This document shows, one piece after another, positions 50,632 through 62,592 of a stretch of 64,000 nt of DNA; position 1 is the stretch's first letter, and the number at the start of each line of letters is the position of its first letter. The stretch comes from Patella vulgata. Its lineage: Eukaryota; Mollusca; Gastropoda; Patellidae. The position numbers were made by a program, and so were the translations under genes. The DNA lies in contig NC_065881.2 in the NCBI RefSeq assembly GCF_932274485.2, forward strand, positions 85,686,702-85,750,701, given 5' to 3'. Under the pieces are notes generated by a model. It saw only the letters and a list, made by a program, of their open reading frames with translations. It was not told the origin of the DNA and made no database searches.

Positions 50632-50912
50632 AGGGAGAGAGAAATGGGGTTTAACGTCCACTCGAAACAAACTAGGTCATTTCGGGACTAACATATGGTT
50701 TTAATTTTATTTCAATAATTCGCTTGCGCGCAGGGGTCTTTATCAGTGGGGGGAAACCGGAGGAACCGGAGAAAACCCACGAGGCTGGACAGGCGACCCT
50801 ACTCTTTGTCACGTACAACCGAGGATTCGAAACCACGGCAGTTGACTCAATGACAGGCCTTGTGATACAGCGCGCGCACGTGCTAACCATTCAGCCACCC
50901 ACCCCCTCTCGC
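50632..50912 (-). mobile_element. SINE-A, full length
   Basis: GAGAGAAATGGGGTTTAACG to CAGCCACCCACCCCC, with intact B box GATTCGAAACCAC. Confidence 0.92.
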
Positions 50913-50925
50913 ACTTAAAGTAGCT

Positions 50926-51427
50926 AAGCCTCTAACTCAATATCATCCAAAGTCTTCGACATTGAAAACACAAATTATTTGTCAATTTAAATCAACATTG
51001 ATGTTGTGATCTTACCGGGAAAAGATGGGCTTGATGATATCCAATATTTAAGACAAAATAAACATTTTACCATTGGTACACGAATCGTGTACCATAATGC
51101 GTTTCAGGCCCATTTTTAACAAGGGACTCGACGAACAAGGCTAGACAATATTCCACAAGTCATGTCAAACGGTGACTGCATAAATATATTCATATCTGGA
51201 GAGTATACACAATAAATACTATGTAGACTAGAATAACTAGACGCTAGAGATTGTCATTCGATTGAGACTTCTGGCGTATTTCACCGAACATAACTGATTT
51301 GAAATTATAGTAAAAACGGAAACGACTGAATGTAAATCAGTTTATATACATTTATATTACATTATTATATGAAGGGCGACCCATTTGTGTCAATTTCAAG
51401 GTCCCAAATATTAGCGATTTAGCTCCT
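50926..51427 (+). mobile_element. MITE-R1, complete, TTAA flanks
   Basis: TTAA at 50922-50925 and 51428-51431. Termini AGTAGCTAAGCCTCTAAC and the inverted CGATTTAGCTCCT. About 500 bp, no ORF. TTAA duplication suggests piggyBac-type mobilisation. Confidence 0.8.
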
Positions 51428-51814
51428 TTAAGTTTTCAACATGTTGTCATACCACTGACACTTGATATCTTTACTTTGTTGTCAACATCTCCATGCTTGG
51501 GTGGGGACAAAATATATGTCAGTTGGTTGGTAAAATATATCTCAATGGGTTATATCTCAGTGGTTTAGTAATTTATATCTGAGTGGGTTGCCAAAATATA
51601 TCTCTGATCAGAGTTTGTTAATTCTTTTTAATAATAAAACTAATATTATATTTATTACATTCTTTTTATAAAGGAAACCTTGGAAACCGTTCTGACATGG
51701 GATTCTATTGCCCCCCCCCCTTTTATAAATCCGGTCCTACATGTGAAGTCAATAGCGAAATACCTTAAATTTAAAAAAAAAAATACTGACTTAGCAGAGC
51801 CCACCAACAAACAT

Positions 51815-51935
51815 GTGGCAAGGAACAACATCTAGTCGTTCGGATGGGACGAAAACACAATCCTATGTACATGTTGGCGTGCACGTAAAAGAACCCTTGA
51901 TAAACGTTAAACACAATTCATTCATGCATTGTTTT
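51815..51935 (+). mobile_element. SINE-B fragment
   Basis: TCTAGTCGTTCGGATGGGAC, GTTGGCGTGCACGTAAAAG, then a shortened 3' end. Confidence 0.55.
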
Positions 51936-52417
51936 TCTTGTGCCGCTATACCTCGGGGGTTTGCCTCAGGAAGCAAAATCAAACTTTCTCATTATTTAAC
52001 AGCCACGCTTATCGGATCTTAAAGGACAATATTGGTGTCAGTCATTATCACATGAATTATTAGTTAGCAGAAATTCGTCCATGTATCTGTTATCACCCGT
52101 CACTTCATTCAGTTATATAAAGGGATAACTCGTGTTTTCCTTTTGCGTTCGTCACTTTCTATTGTTGAAACATTGATTACTCATCTATCGTAGCAACGAT
52201 CTCTGTGATAAAATAATATTTGGAACGTGTTTAACCAGTTCTATCACATATGTGATAATGACTGGCGCCAATATTGTCCTTTAAAACGCCGAACCGGATA
52301 ACCCAACCGTATTATACAACCCCAATAATCAATATCTTCAGCTGCAACATTCAGATAAGCCAAATAGGCCACCTCTTCACATTTTGGACTTTTATTTGCA
52401 TACTTCAAAATATATTG

Positions 52418-52950
52418 TGTAAGATTTAGATAAAGAGCTGACAGTTTTCACTATAATAGATAATGACAAAAGAATATATTGTCGTCGCCCCTGTCTGGAC
52501 GTCCGTCTGTCTACAGGTCACAATTTTTATCCGATTTTGACGAAACTTGAAATATAGATCTATCTCCCAAAGCTCTCTGTACCTTTCGACATTGGCATGT
52601 ACCGGAACGTAACTTCCCGGAGTATGGCCACTGATTGTACGAAAAATCACATTTTTAACGTGTGGACACTCTAGAGGTCACAATTTTTATTCGATATTGA
52701 TGACATTTTAATGTATGTTTATAACCCAAAGATCTCGGTTCATGTCAATATTCGCGCGTATCGGACTGTGTTTTTAGCTTGTTCTTTGCCCAGCTCTTGC
52801 AAAATGTGGGCGTAGCTTGCATGGGAACCGCTTGTTACATTAAATTGTTAAATGGCGACTGTTTCAATCCGTTCAAAATCACAACCATCCGATGGTCTAG
52901 AGAGTTGATTATGGAATCTTTACACATAATTTACATAATGCACCTTTAAA
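52418..52950. mobile_element. MITE-A interrupted by a family D repeat
   Basis: The left part (AGATTTAGATAAAGAGCTGAC...) stops at about 52480, and MITE-A resumes about 52850 (AAATGGCGACTGTTTC ... AGAGTTGATTATGG). The insert 52482-52848 is family D in minus orientation, ending GTAGCTTGCATGGG. Confidence 0.65.
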
Positions 52951-53605
52951 CGAATCTTATTTACTTTGGAAACCAAACTGAAATCCGGACGCCCACACCC
53001 CCAACCTTACCGATGATATAAAACAAACAGATTAAAAATGAAATTCAAAAATATAATTTAAACAATAACATATATATATATATACATCATATTTAAATCT
53101 GTTAAATGTATCAATGAATTACTTCGTTCATCAACATCCTTGAACATAGTTTGGAAGGTAAAGTGATATACAATCTCATAGTTATTAATAACCATGGCAA
53201 CACCCAAATACTATTAGTAGACATGTTATAAGATGTTAAAGATACATTATTTAAAGGGAAAATAACACTCTTGCTGGCTTGACAGCTCCAGAAAATAAAA
53301 AATAGCCTTATTCTAAGTACTAGATGTGTTAGTGTCCTACCTGTTGTGTAAATTATCCATTAAATCCTATTTTACTTGTCCAGAGAGTTCAAAAATATTT
53401 TTAAATCCAAGTAACCTTTGAAAAGCTTTACGTCAGGCTTTTCAAATCATTTCGTTGAATTTTTCCAATTTTTAAAATTAGGTAAAATGAAATTTGTATC
53501 ATCAATTAATTGGAATATTGTATAATAGTACATTTTGTTGACCAGAATAATGATTGGGAAATATTATTTAGTTGCAACAAGAGTGGTATTGAGCCTTTAA
53601 GAGTT

Positions 53606-53928
53606 TAATAAAGAGTTGGCCATAATAATTCAAATATAGATGATCAAAAAAGGGAATACTGAAAATATCTTTCAAATTACTTTATTCTGAGCCAAGTTAT
53701 CTCTGTTTGTAGTTTTGACAAGATGTGTGCATAGTGGTAACCATGCTCTTAGCCTCGCTTTCCCATTTTTAAATTAAATTTTTAAATGGCGAATCGTTCT
53801 AATCTAGTTGAAATCTCGAGTATCCGATGCCATCGATGGTCTTGTTTTGTTAATAAATGTCTAATTAATAATTTATATAACAAAGAAAGACCTGCAATAG
53901 GCAGATTTAGCTCTTGTATAATGTATGT
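53606..53928 (+). mobile_element. MITE-A copy
   Basis: CAATAGGCAGATTTAGCTC end, with TTAA at 53929-53932. The left end is diverged. Confidence 0.7.
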
Positions 53929-54070
53929 TTAAACACATAGTATCAAACATTCCAATTAGACTACTTGGTTATATTTGTGAACATGTTATAAGACGTTTAA
54001 CAAGTAGTATCAAACATTCCAATTAGACTATATTGGTTATATTTGTGTACAAGTTATAGTATACCTATTT

Positions 54071-54105
54071 GTTAAACATCGTATAACGGTTATACGATGT
54101 TTAAC
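54071..54105. repeat. 35-bp perfect palindrome
   Basis: GTTAAACATCGTATAAC, one central G, then the exact reverse complement. It lies 10 bp before the TTAA of the next MITE-A. Confidence 0.95.
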
Positions 54106-54119
54106 ATAGTTATAGTTAA

Positions 54120-54521
54120 AGATACATTATGGGAGATAAGATAAAGAGATGGCAGTTCTCGCTATAATAGTTAAAAACTAGATAGTGTAAAGGTAATTTG
54201 CTGAAAATTTCAGTCAAATTGATCCACTATGAGCCGTGAAAGAAGCGGTTGAAATTTTTTGCATAGTCTCGGTCATCATTACTAAAATCATTAATATAAA
54301 CAGCATAGTCTCGATTATCCACTTTTTTTTATTTTAAAATTATCAATGGCCGTTAGTGGCATATAGGAATCTAATCCAGCCAACATCGAAGGCTAGCCTT
54401 GACATCGAGAGTTTATTATGGTCTGGATAAGTTAATTAATGTCTAATTGATAATTTAGATAACATTTCAGACCTAAAGAAAGACTTGTAATAAGCAGAAT
54501 TTGCTCTTGCATAATGCATGT
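54120..54521 (+). mobile_element. MITE-A, complete
   Basis: TTAA at 54116-54119 and 54522-54525. Starts AGATACATTATGGGAG, ends TTGCATAATGCATGT. Confidence 0.88.
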
Positions 54522-54874
54522 TTAATAAACTATAGCACTTAACTAAAGACTTATTGAAAACAGCTGCTGATTTATTAAGCTTAAAAACGCCAAGAGAATA
54601 CAGGTCGGAACGTCGCCTAAATAAACCAGTATATATTTTTTATAAGTATGTTATATAATCCTTATAAGACCCTTATAAGACATATAGAAATAGATTTCAC
54701 TAAAAATAAAACACACTTATATGGATATACTACTTCTGAATTTATTAACATGCTACGTTTCGATACACATACAGATATCGTTTTCAAGCAAATAATGATA
54801 ATCCAATTAATGATTAATGATCAATTGAGTTTGATTACAAAATACCATCGACGTTTTGTTTAACCAATAGTTAA

Positions 54875-55211
54875 AGATACATTATGGAAGATTCGATAAC
54901 GAGTTGGCAATTCTCACTATAATAGTTAAAAACTAGATAATGTAAAATGAATAATTTGACAAGACGTGTGTAATAATTTCAACCACCGTACTGGTTGTTC
55001 GAAGCTAAGTCTCGCACCTCCATTTTATTTTAGCTTAAATCAAAATATGGCTGAACTGTTCTAATCTGTTTAATATCGAAGAAATCCGATGTCATCGAGA
55101 GTTGATTATGGCCTGGATAAGTTAATTAATGTCTAATTAATAATTTAGAAAACATTTAAGACCTAAAGAAAGACCTGCAATAGGCAGATTTAGCTTATGC
55201 AGACTGTATGT
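54875..55211 (+). mobile_element. MITE-A, complete but internally shorter
   Basis: TTAA at 54871-54874 and 55212-55215. Missing part of the left interior. Confidence 0.85.
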
Positions 55212-55392
55212 TTAAATGGTTAGTTCTAGATGTTACAATTTGGAACAAAAATTCATAAAGATTCACAAAGGTCTTGAATGGTTCCGGGGATGTGTTCCAG
55301 AATAATATGCTGTAAATGTATATATAATATACAAAAACTACGTTTATTGTGTTTTCAAAGAAACACAACATGTATTAAACTATTGTCAAATC

Positions 55393-55650
55393 AGAGAGAA
55401 AGAAATGGGGTTTACCGTCCACTCGACACAAAATAGGTCATTTCGGGACTAACATATGGTTTAATTTTATTTCAATAATTCGCTTAGCCGTGGGAGGAAA
55501 CCGGAGGACCCGGAGAAAACCCACGAAGATGTACAGGCGACCCTACTCCTTGTCACGTACAACCGGGAAATCGAAACCACGCCAGTTGACTCAATGACAG
55601 ACCATACAGCGCGCATCCGCTAACTATTCGGTCGTGGATCCCCGCATTGT
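55393..55650 (-). mobile_element. SINE-A copy
   Basis: GAAATGGGGTTTACCGTCC, GGACCCGGAGAAAACCC, GGCGACCCTACTCCTTGTC, head degraded at GGTCGTGGATCCCC. Confidence 0.85.
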
Positions 55651-55802
55651 CAAATCAGCTAACTATTTTAATAGACATGTACAAAGTTTTATAATGACAT
55701 AATGAATCGCTTCTGTTCCAGAATAATAATTATATACCAAACACTAAGTCACATCTGTTTCCATGGTGATTAATTCCGAGAACTCTCCAATTTATATATT
55801 AA

Positions 55803-56198
55803 AGGGGTATTATGGAAGATTTGATAAAGAGCTGACAGTTCTCACTATAATAGTTAATAACTAGATAATGTAAAGGGAATTTGCTGAAAATTTCAGTCAA
55901 ATTGATCTACTCTGAATCGAGATATTTGCTTTTGAATTTTAGGCCTAGCCTCGATCATCATTACTAACGTCGGGACGATAAAAAAAATAGCCTCGATTAT
56001 CCACTTTTAAATTGATTAAATCAATGAGCGTTGAGCAGTAAATCGGATTCAAATCCAGTAAACATAGCAGGCTAGCCATGACATCGAGAGTTGATTATGG
56101 TCTGGATAAGTTAATTAATGTCTAATTTTAATATAGATATCATTTTAGGCTTAAAGAAAGACCTGCAATAGGCAGATTTAGCTCTTGCATAATGTATG
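55803..56198 (+). mobile_element. MITE-A, complete
   Basis: TTAA at 55799-55802 and 56199-56202. Clean consensus copy, 396 bp. Confidence 0.88.
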
Positions 56199-56606
56199 TT
56201 TAAGTTGATGTCGTATCATGTGTTATAAAGATATCTTGGACGGTTTATGAGATATGCCCCGAAAAAACGACGAGAACGGAAGGAAAGCCGGACAGAAGGA
56301 TGAATCCAGTTTCAGTATTCCACTCTTCACTTCATTCTACGCGGGATAATATATAACACTGGTAGTCTCGAACTAGTTGGTCTTCAACCAGTATACAGAA
56401 CGTCCTCTGAAACAAAAACAAAAACAAAAACAAATAAACAAATAATAAAGCCCGACCGAACTGTAGAATTAAATTAAGACATGTCTATAATTTTGGTTGT
56501 TTTGGAACCTATATAATCATAAATTTAATAAAAATATGTTTCTATTCATTATTATCAACTTCGTTATTTCGTGACTATTACTATACAAAACCTCAACATA
56601 CAGCAG

Positions 56607-56885
56607 AGAGAGAGAGAGAGAGAGAGAAATGGTGTTTAACGTCCACTCGACACAAACTAGGTCATTTCGGGACTAACATATGGTTTAATTTTATTTCAAT
56701 AATTCGCTTGCGCGTAGGGGTCTTATGCAGTGGGAGGAAACCGGAGAAAACCCACGAGGTTGGACAGGTGACCCTATTCCTTGTCACGTACAACCGGGGA
56801 TTCGAAACCACGCCAGTTGACTCAATGACAGGCTTTATGATACAGCGCGCACGTGCTAACCATTCGGCAATCCACCACCCCTCCC
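56607..56885 (-). mobile_element. SINE-A, full length
   Basis: (GA)n, GGTGTTTAACGTCCACTCG, intact GGGGATTCGAAACCACG, head to CGGCAATCCACCACCCC. Inserted near repeated CTCAACATACAGCA (56590 and 56889), which gives a target duplication. Confidence 0.9.
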
Positions 56886-57116
56886 CTTCTCAACATACAG
56901 CAACATCGGTTCACTGATAAAGGTGTTATACTGGAAACAAACTGAAATGAAATGGGGTTTATCGTACTACTGTGCAGCTCTACCAATCGAGTTTCCGCCA
57001 AACAAATGCCGCCCCCTCCACCCGTACCACGACGGATTTCTAAATGCTAAACCCAATTTCTGTCTTGCTGTGTTTTGTCATAGTAACGCAAAGATGGCGT
57101 AGCAGGTGAAACTAAC

Positions 57117-57257
57117 CGACGTCACATTTTGGCCCTGTAAATCCTTCTTGGCAGCCTACCGCACCACATCTACCAGTGACGACATCACATGGTGTATTAT
57201 CATAACAGTTACCGCAATTGCTAGAACAGCCATCTCCATAGTAACCATTTTCACAAT
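57117..57257 (-). CDS. MEGF-like gene, 141-nt exon (module 2)
   Basis: 47 codons in phase 1-1; DCENGYYGDGCSSNCGNCYD, then NTPCDVVTGRCGAVGCQEGF and TGPKCDV. One EGF-like unit with regular Cys spacing. Acceptor TATATTTTAG. At its 3' end GTC G|GTTAGT can be a donor, but read through it gives GGT TAG, so this exon could also be the last, ending CDVG-stop. It is the same length as 59843-59983 and splices in frame after 57971-59662. Most likely extracellular, disulphide-rich and part of a Draper/MEGF/SCARF-type protein. Confidence 0.85.
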
Positions 57258-57261
57258 CTAA

Positions 57262-57835
57262 AATATAACATAGTTATTGATCATAACAGTAACGACAATT
57301 TCTAGAACAGCCATCACCATGGTAACCATGCTCACAATTAAATATAACATAGACGGTACATGGTTTGTTATCGTAACAGTTACCATAGTTAGTAGACGAA
57401 CCATCACCATAAAAACCATCTTTACAATCTAAAATAGAACAGAGACAGTACATGGTTAATGGCCATAACAGTTACAATAGTAACTAGAACAGCCATCACC
57501 ATAGCAACCCTTTCAACAATCTAAAATATAACATAGAATATATACGGTTTATTATCACAACCATTGCCATAGTTGTTAGAACAGCCCAGTCATCACCATG
57601 GTAACCATCTTTACAATCTAAAATATTACATAGATGGTACATGGTTTATTATCATAACAGTTATCATTGTTAATAGAACAGCCATCACCATAGAAACCAT
57701 CTTTACAATCTAAAATATCATAGATGGTACATCTTTACAATCTAAAATATCATAGATGGTACATCTTTAAAATATAAAATAGAAGGCACATATAAAAAAA
57801 AGTCATCACCATAGTAACCATCGTCACAATCTAGC
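57262..57835 (-). repeat. Array of decayed partial exon copies (module 2)
   Basis: Six to seven copies of a unit of about 90 bp made of the last intron bases with acceptor (ATAACATAG...TTTTAG), followed by about the first 70 nt of the 141-nt exon (ATTGTAAAGATGGTTTCTATG-like, DCKDGFYGDGCS). They stop before the second half of the exon and lack donors. Examples: 57265-57330, 57357-57432, 57447-57525, 57548-57621, 57640-57712. Confidence 0.85.
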
Positions 57836-57970
57836 CCTTTTCAACTTTTCTAGACCAAAAACATAAACCAAAATAGGCATAGTAAAGGCTCGACCAAGAA
57901 GCGAAAGAATGTGTGGCACTACATTGATAAAAATCAAAAACAATTAGTGGACTGAGTCCAAAGAACCTAC

Positions 57971-59662
57971 CTATCTCACAGTAATCTCCCCTTCTGCCAG
58001 GTTGGCATCCGTCAGTACAGGTTCCATTCTTCTGGAAACAGGCCGGAGTCGTTGTACCGTCTACCTCTTTACAATTTACACTACAAGCTTCATTACAGTA
58101 GTCACCATAGTTACCAGTTTTACAGCTGTTACATTTACCCCCCGTTCTCTCACAACCACCATGACAATTGGAATTACACACCTCCTCGCACCTGTCACCA
58201 TAGTAACTGTCATAACATTTTATACATTTTCCACTTGTCCTATCACATCCTTCTTCACACGTGGAGCTACATTTGTAGCCACAACTGTCACCATAGTAAC
58301 CAGTCTTACACGTTATACATTTCCCGTTGTCCTTTTCACAAATGCAATGTTTATCACATTTTAAATCACACGTGTCTCCATGGTAACCACTCAAACACTC
58401 ACGGCATTTACCAGTAACTTTGTCACACCCACCTTCACACGTAACTCTACATAACCTATTACATTTGTCACCATGGTGTCCGTGCATACAGCTGTTACAT
58501 TTGCCAGCTATTTTGTCACATCCGCCAACGCACGTCACTCTACATAATATGCTACAGTCGTCGCCATAGTGACCACGGAGACAGTAGTTACATTTACCGG
58601 ATTCTTTGTCACATCCCCTATCACATGTAACACGACATAACCTTTCGCAGTTGGCGCCATAGTAACCGTTATGACATTTAATACATTCACCCAGCGATTG
58701 TTTACACCCTCCATCACACGTGGTTCTGCATAGCATATTGCATGTGTCACCATAGTAACCCATAATGCACCGATTGCATTTTCCGGTTTGTTGATCACAT
58801 CCGCCGTAATCACATTTAGAACTACATGGCATATTACACATTTCACCATAGAAACCATCAACACATTTCAGTACGCATGTACCATTTTGATAACACCGCC
58901 TTTGATTTTGCCGCAATAAGCATCTATCGCTACAAGTAAGATTGCAGAAGTCGCCGGCCATATTAAATTTACAATCCTTACATTTTCCGTCAATTCTACC
59001 ACAGGAATCTAGACAGTTACTGGGGCAACTGGCAGTACATTGGTCACCATAGTAACCCAACTTACAACTATGGCAACGGCCATCTCTTGAACATACACCA
59101 CCTTCACAACCTTCAGGACATTTTAAGTCGCATTTATCTCCGTATTGCCCGGCTTCACAACTATCACAGGTGCCACCATCTTGATCGTTGTAACATTGGT
59201 GGCAATTTGAACAATTCTTATCACAATTGTCGCCATATTTCTTTTCAACACACGTGTGACACCTACCGCTATATTTATCACACCCGTAGAAACAGTATTC
59301 ACTACATTTCTGTCGACACGAAGATCCGTAATAACTTATTTGACTACTGGTATGATGATGTGTCTGACAGTTGCATCTTCCGTTCTCTCGGTTACATCCG
59401 TTGCGACAGTTACATCTTTGATCGCACATGTCACCATACCAACCAGATTTACAGACGTAACATCTGCCCGTATCAGGATAACATGAATCCATGTAACATT
59501 TTGTATCACATTTCTGTTCACAGTTATTACCGTAATATCCAGCTATACAACCATAAGTACAATATCCGTTAACAGGATTGCAGGTGCCTAGTTGACAGTT
59601 CTTACTACATGCAGTACACGAGTTACCTGGATCTTCATAATACCCATCCTCACATCCAGCCT
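57971..59662 (-). CDS. MEGF-like gene, 1692-nt exon (module 2)
   Basis: 564 codons, phase 1-1, about 13 EGF-like (laminin-type) repeats of about 43 residues: C...GCxxxxGKCxxCxxGYYGDxC. It begins AGCEDGYYEDPGNSCTAC and ends CTDGCQPGRRGDYCEI. It shows a clear Cys ladder, NGT glycosylation sites and the conserved QNQRRCYQNGTC unit in the middle. Acceptor TTTTATTAG, donor GTAGGT. No signal peptide or membrane helix, so it is an internal exon. The frame continues past the donor to 57831 by chance. Expected role by family: phagocytic or adhesion receptor ectodomain, or secreted matrix protein. The long Val/Thr-rich frames on the plus strand here are shadows of the Cys/Gly codon pattern. Confidence 0.93.
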
Positions 59663-59842
59663 CTAATAAAAAAAATATTCTTTTAAAGCATATTATTTAT
59701 ATAAACAAAGGGGCTAAACGAAGGGGGCGCAATGGGATTAGAATATTTGCACCCCCCCCCCCCCTTTCAACCCCCAATCCCTAACCCCTGACTCAAGGAT
59801 ATTTGATAATTGCGGCTTTAGCTTCATAGATGGAAAACTTAC

Positions 59843-59983
59843 CGATGTCACATTTTGGTCCTGTAAAACCATCCTTGCATCCCTCTATACCACAATTGCC
59901 AGTAACAGAATCACACTGTTTATTATCATAACAGTTACCACAATTACTAGAACAGCCATCACCATAGTAACCATGTTCACAAT
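59843..59983 (-). CDS. MEGF-like gene, 141-nt exon (module 1)
   Basis: 47 codons, phase 1-1; DCEHGYYGDGCSSNCGNCYD, NKQCDSVTGNCGIEGCKDGF, TGPKCDI. Acceptor TATATTTTAG, donor GTAAGT. It joins in frame to 57971-59662 (CDI-E-AGCEDGYY) and can receive 60544-62592. About 75% identical to the module 2 exon by eye. Confidence 0.9.
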
Positions 59984-59994
59984 CTAAAATATAA

Positions 59995-60250
59995 CATAGA
60001 CGGTACCATGGTTACTAGAACAGTCATCACCATAGCAACCATCTTTACAATCAAAAATATAACATAGGTTTATTATCACAACAGTTACCATAGTTCCTAG
60101 AACAGTCCTCACCATAGTAACCATCTTTACAATCTAAAATATAACATAAACAGTACATGGTTTATTACTAGAACAGTCATCACCATGGTAACCATCTTTA
60201 CACTCTAAAGGTGCATGGTTTACTTTTACCACGGTTACTAGAACAGTCAA
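59995..60250 (-). repeat. Array of decayed partial exon copies (module 1)
   Basis: Three to four copies of the 'acceptor plus first half' piece of the 141-nt exon: about 60009-60062, 60070-60141, 60160-60210, 60225-60249. Same design as the module 2 array but shorter. Confidence 0.8.
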
Positions 60251-60543
60251 TAAAAAAATTCAAACACAAACACATCACAAAGACATAACATAGTTACCGC
60301 CATTTTCAAAAGGAAATCAAAAAAGGTTGCACATTAAAAGACATTTCGAGCAAAGACTCTAAACAAGCAAACTAACAAAAAAAAACCCCAAAAACCCAAA
60401 AAACCAAAGAAGCAAGAAAAATAAGTTTTAAGATTGCATTAAATGGCCTGGTTCATATCTTTAACATCGAATTTCTTACTATGGATTATAAAAAAGCACA
60501 TCTTGAGTTTAGATGTGATTACGTATGTGCAAGAACAACTTAC
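60251..60543. other. Intron, no feature
   Basis: A-rich intron sequence between the 2049-nt exon and the array of partial copies. Nothing recognised. Confidence 0.5.
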
Positions 60544-62592
60544 CATCTCCACAGTTATCTCCCCTTGTACCGGGTTGACATCCTTCAATGCACGTTCCAT
60601 TGGACTGGTAACAAATAGGAGTTATTTTACCGACAACAGATTTACATGTTGAACTGCAGATTTCATTGCACGTATCTCCATAGTAACCACTGACACAACT
60701 GTCACATTTACCATCTAGTCTGTCACATCCGGAAATACAGTTAGAATTACACGAGTTCTCGCACGTTTCACCATAGAAACCAGTCTTACAGCTGTTACAT
60801 TTTCCTCCCTTCCGGTCACATCCACCATAACAGTTGGAATTACATTCATGCTCACATTCGTCACCATAAAAACCGATTATGCAGCTGTAACATTTAGCCC
60901 CCTCTCTGTCACAACCACCATTACAGTTGGCGTTACACACACCCTCGCACATGTCACCATAGTAACCAGTATAACACCTGATGCATTTACCTGTCGCCCT
61001 ATCACAGCCGTAATCACAGGTGGCGGCGCATGGGATGTTACATACATCACCATAGTAACCACTCACGCAAGCGTTGCATTCCCCACTTTCATGGTGACAT
61101 TTACAATTTGTGATACATTCTTTATTGCATATTTCGCCATAGAAACCACTTGCACATTGAACGCATCTCCCCGTTTCTTTATCGCACCCTCCTTCACACG
61201 TGCCTCTACATAACTTACCGCATTTGCTGCCATAGTGACCCTGAATACAAGAAACACAATCACCCGATACTTTATCGCACCCTTCAATGCAGGTAACTCG
61301 ACATAAATTATGGCATTTGTCACCATAGTGACCACGAATACACTTGCTACAATTACCCGATATTTGGTCACATTCACCCCTACAGGTGGCTCTACATAAC
61401 ATATTACATTGTTCACCATAGTAACCACTCTGGCATTTATGACACTGACCGGAAGTTGGACTACACCCATCAACACATGTAGTGCCACATAACCTATTAC
61501 ATGTATCACCATAGGTACCGGGTGTGCAGGTGCTACATTCGCCAGTTTTCTGATCACACCCGACCTTACATGCACATTCAAGGTCACACATTTTGCCGTA
61601 GAAACCATCAACACATTTAGATACGCATGCACCATCTTGATAACACCGCCTTTGATTTCCATTCGATTTGCAACCGATGCTACAAGGAAGAATGCAGAAA
61701 TCGCCCGCCATATTGTTTTTACAGTCTCGGCATTTGCCGTCAAGTCTGTCGCATGGTCCAAGACAGTTGCTCGGACAACTCTTAGTGCAAAAGTCACCAA
61801 AGAAACCGATTTTACAGTCCTTACATTTAGCGTCAATTTTATTACATGGACCAAGGCAGTTACCAGGACAACCCTCAGTACAATGATCACCATAGAAACC
61901 GACTATACATTCCCTACATTGAGCGTTAGTTCTATTGCATGGGCCAAGGCAGTTACCAGGACAAAAATCAAGACAATAATCACCAAAGAAACCCACTTTG
62001 CAATTATGACAATAGCCATTGCGTTCACAAACGTTTCCATGACAACCTGCAGGACATATTCGATCACAATAATCCCACGCCTGGCCTTCTCCACAATAAT
62101 AACACGTGCCGCCAATCTGGTCACTGAAACAGCCAAAATCACACCCCAAACACATCTGGTCACACTGTTCTCCAAATAGGCCTTCATTACAGTAGTTACA
62201 TCTACCGGTTAACTTATCACACCCATGGTGACAATTAGCACTACATTCCAAAACACACGCGGTCCCATAGTAACTTACTTCTCCAAATCCACCTTGACAA
62301 CCACATTCACCCGTCACCTGGTTACATCCATGAGGGCAGTCACATGCTATATCGCACGTTTCTCCATACCATCCATCTTCACAATAATAACATATCCCTG
62401 TGTAACGATAGCAACCATACAACCCACAATTCAAGGGACACTGGAAGTCACAGGTGTTGCCATAAAAGCCATCGTCGCATGCGTCAGTACAGAAGCCGTT
62501 GTCAGGATTACATCTTCCGTTAAGGCAATTCTCGCTACAGGCCGTACACGAGTTCTGCGAATCGTCATAATATCCTTCACTGCAACCAACTT
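60544..62592 (-). CDS. MEGF-like gene, 2049-nt exon (module 1)
   Basis: 683 codons, phase 1-1, about 15 EGF-like repeats. Begins VGCSEGYYDDSQNSCTAC and ends IEGCQPGTRGDNCGD. Same order of repeats as 57971-59662, including GNQRRCYQDGAC, plus extra LGPC-type repeats (GNCLGPCNRTNAQC, GNCLGPCNKIDAKC, SNCLGPCDRLDGKC), which explain the greater length. Acceptor TATTTTTTAG, donor GTAAGT. Internal exon; the 5' part of the gene lies beyond the window or in unseen small exons to the right. Antisense frames across it are shadows. Confidence 0.93.

Noticed and set aside
58002-58417. Long plus-strand frames rich in Thr/Val/His/Tyr opposite the EGF exon (also 59087-59572, 61637-62179, 62225-62596)
   Set aside because: They mirror the regular Cys/Gly/Asp codon pattern of the EGF repeats on the other strand and have no independent support.
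61063-61893. 276-codon minus frame rich in Val/Met/Thr
   Set aside because: Shifted frame of the 2049-nt EGF exon; the true frame has the ordered Cys ladder.
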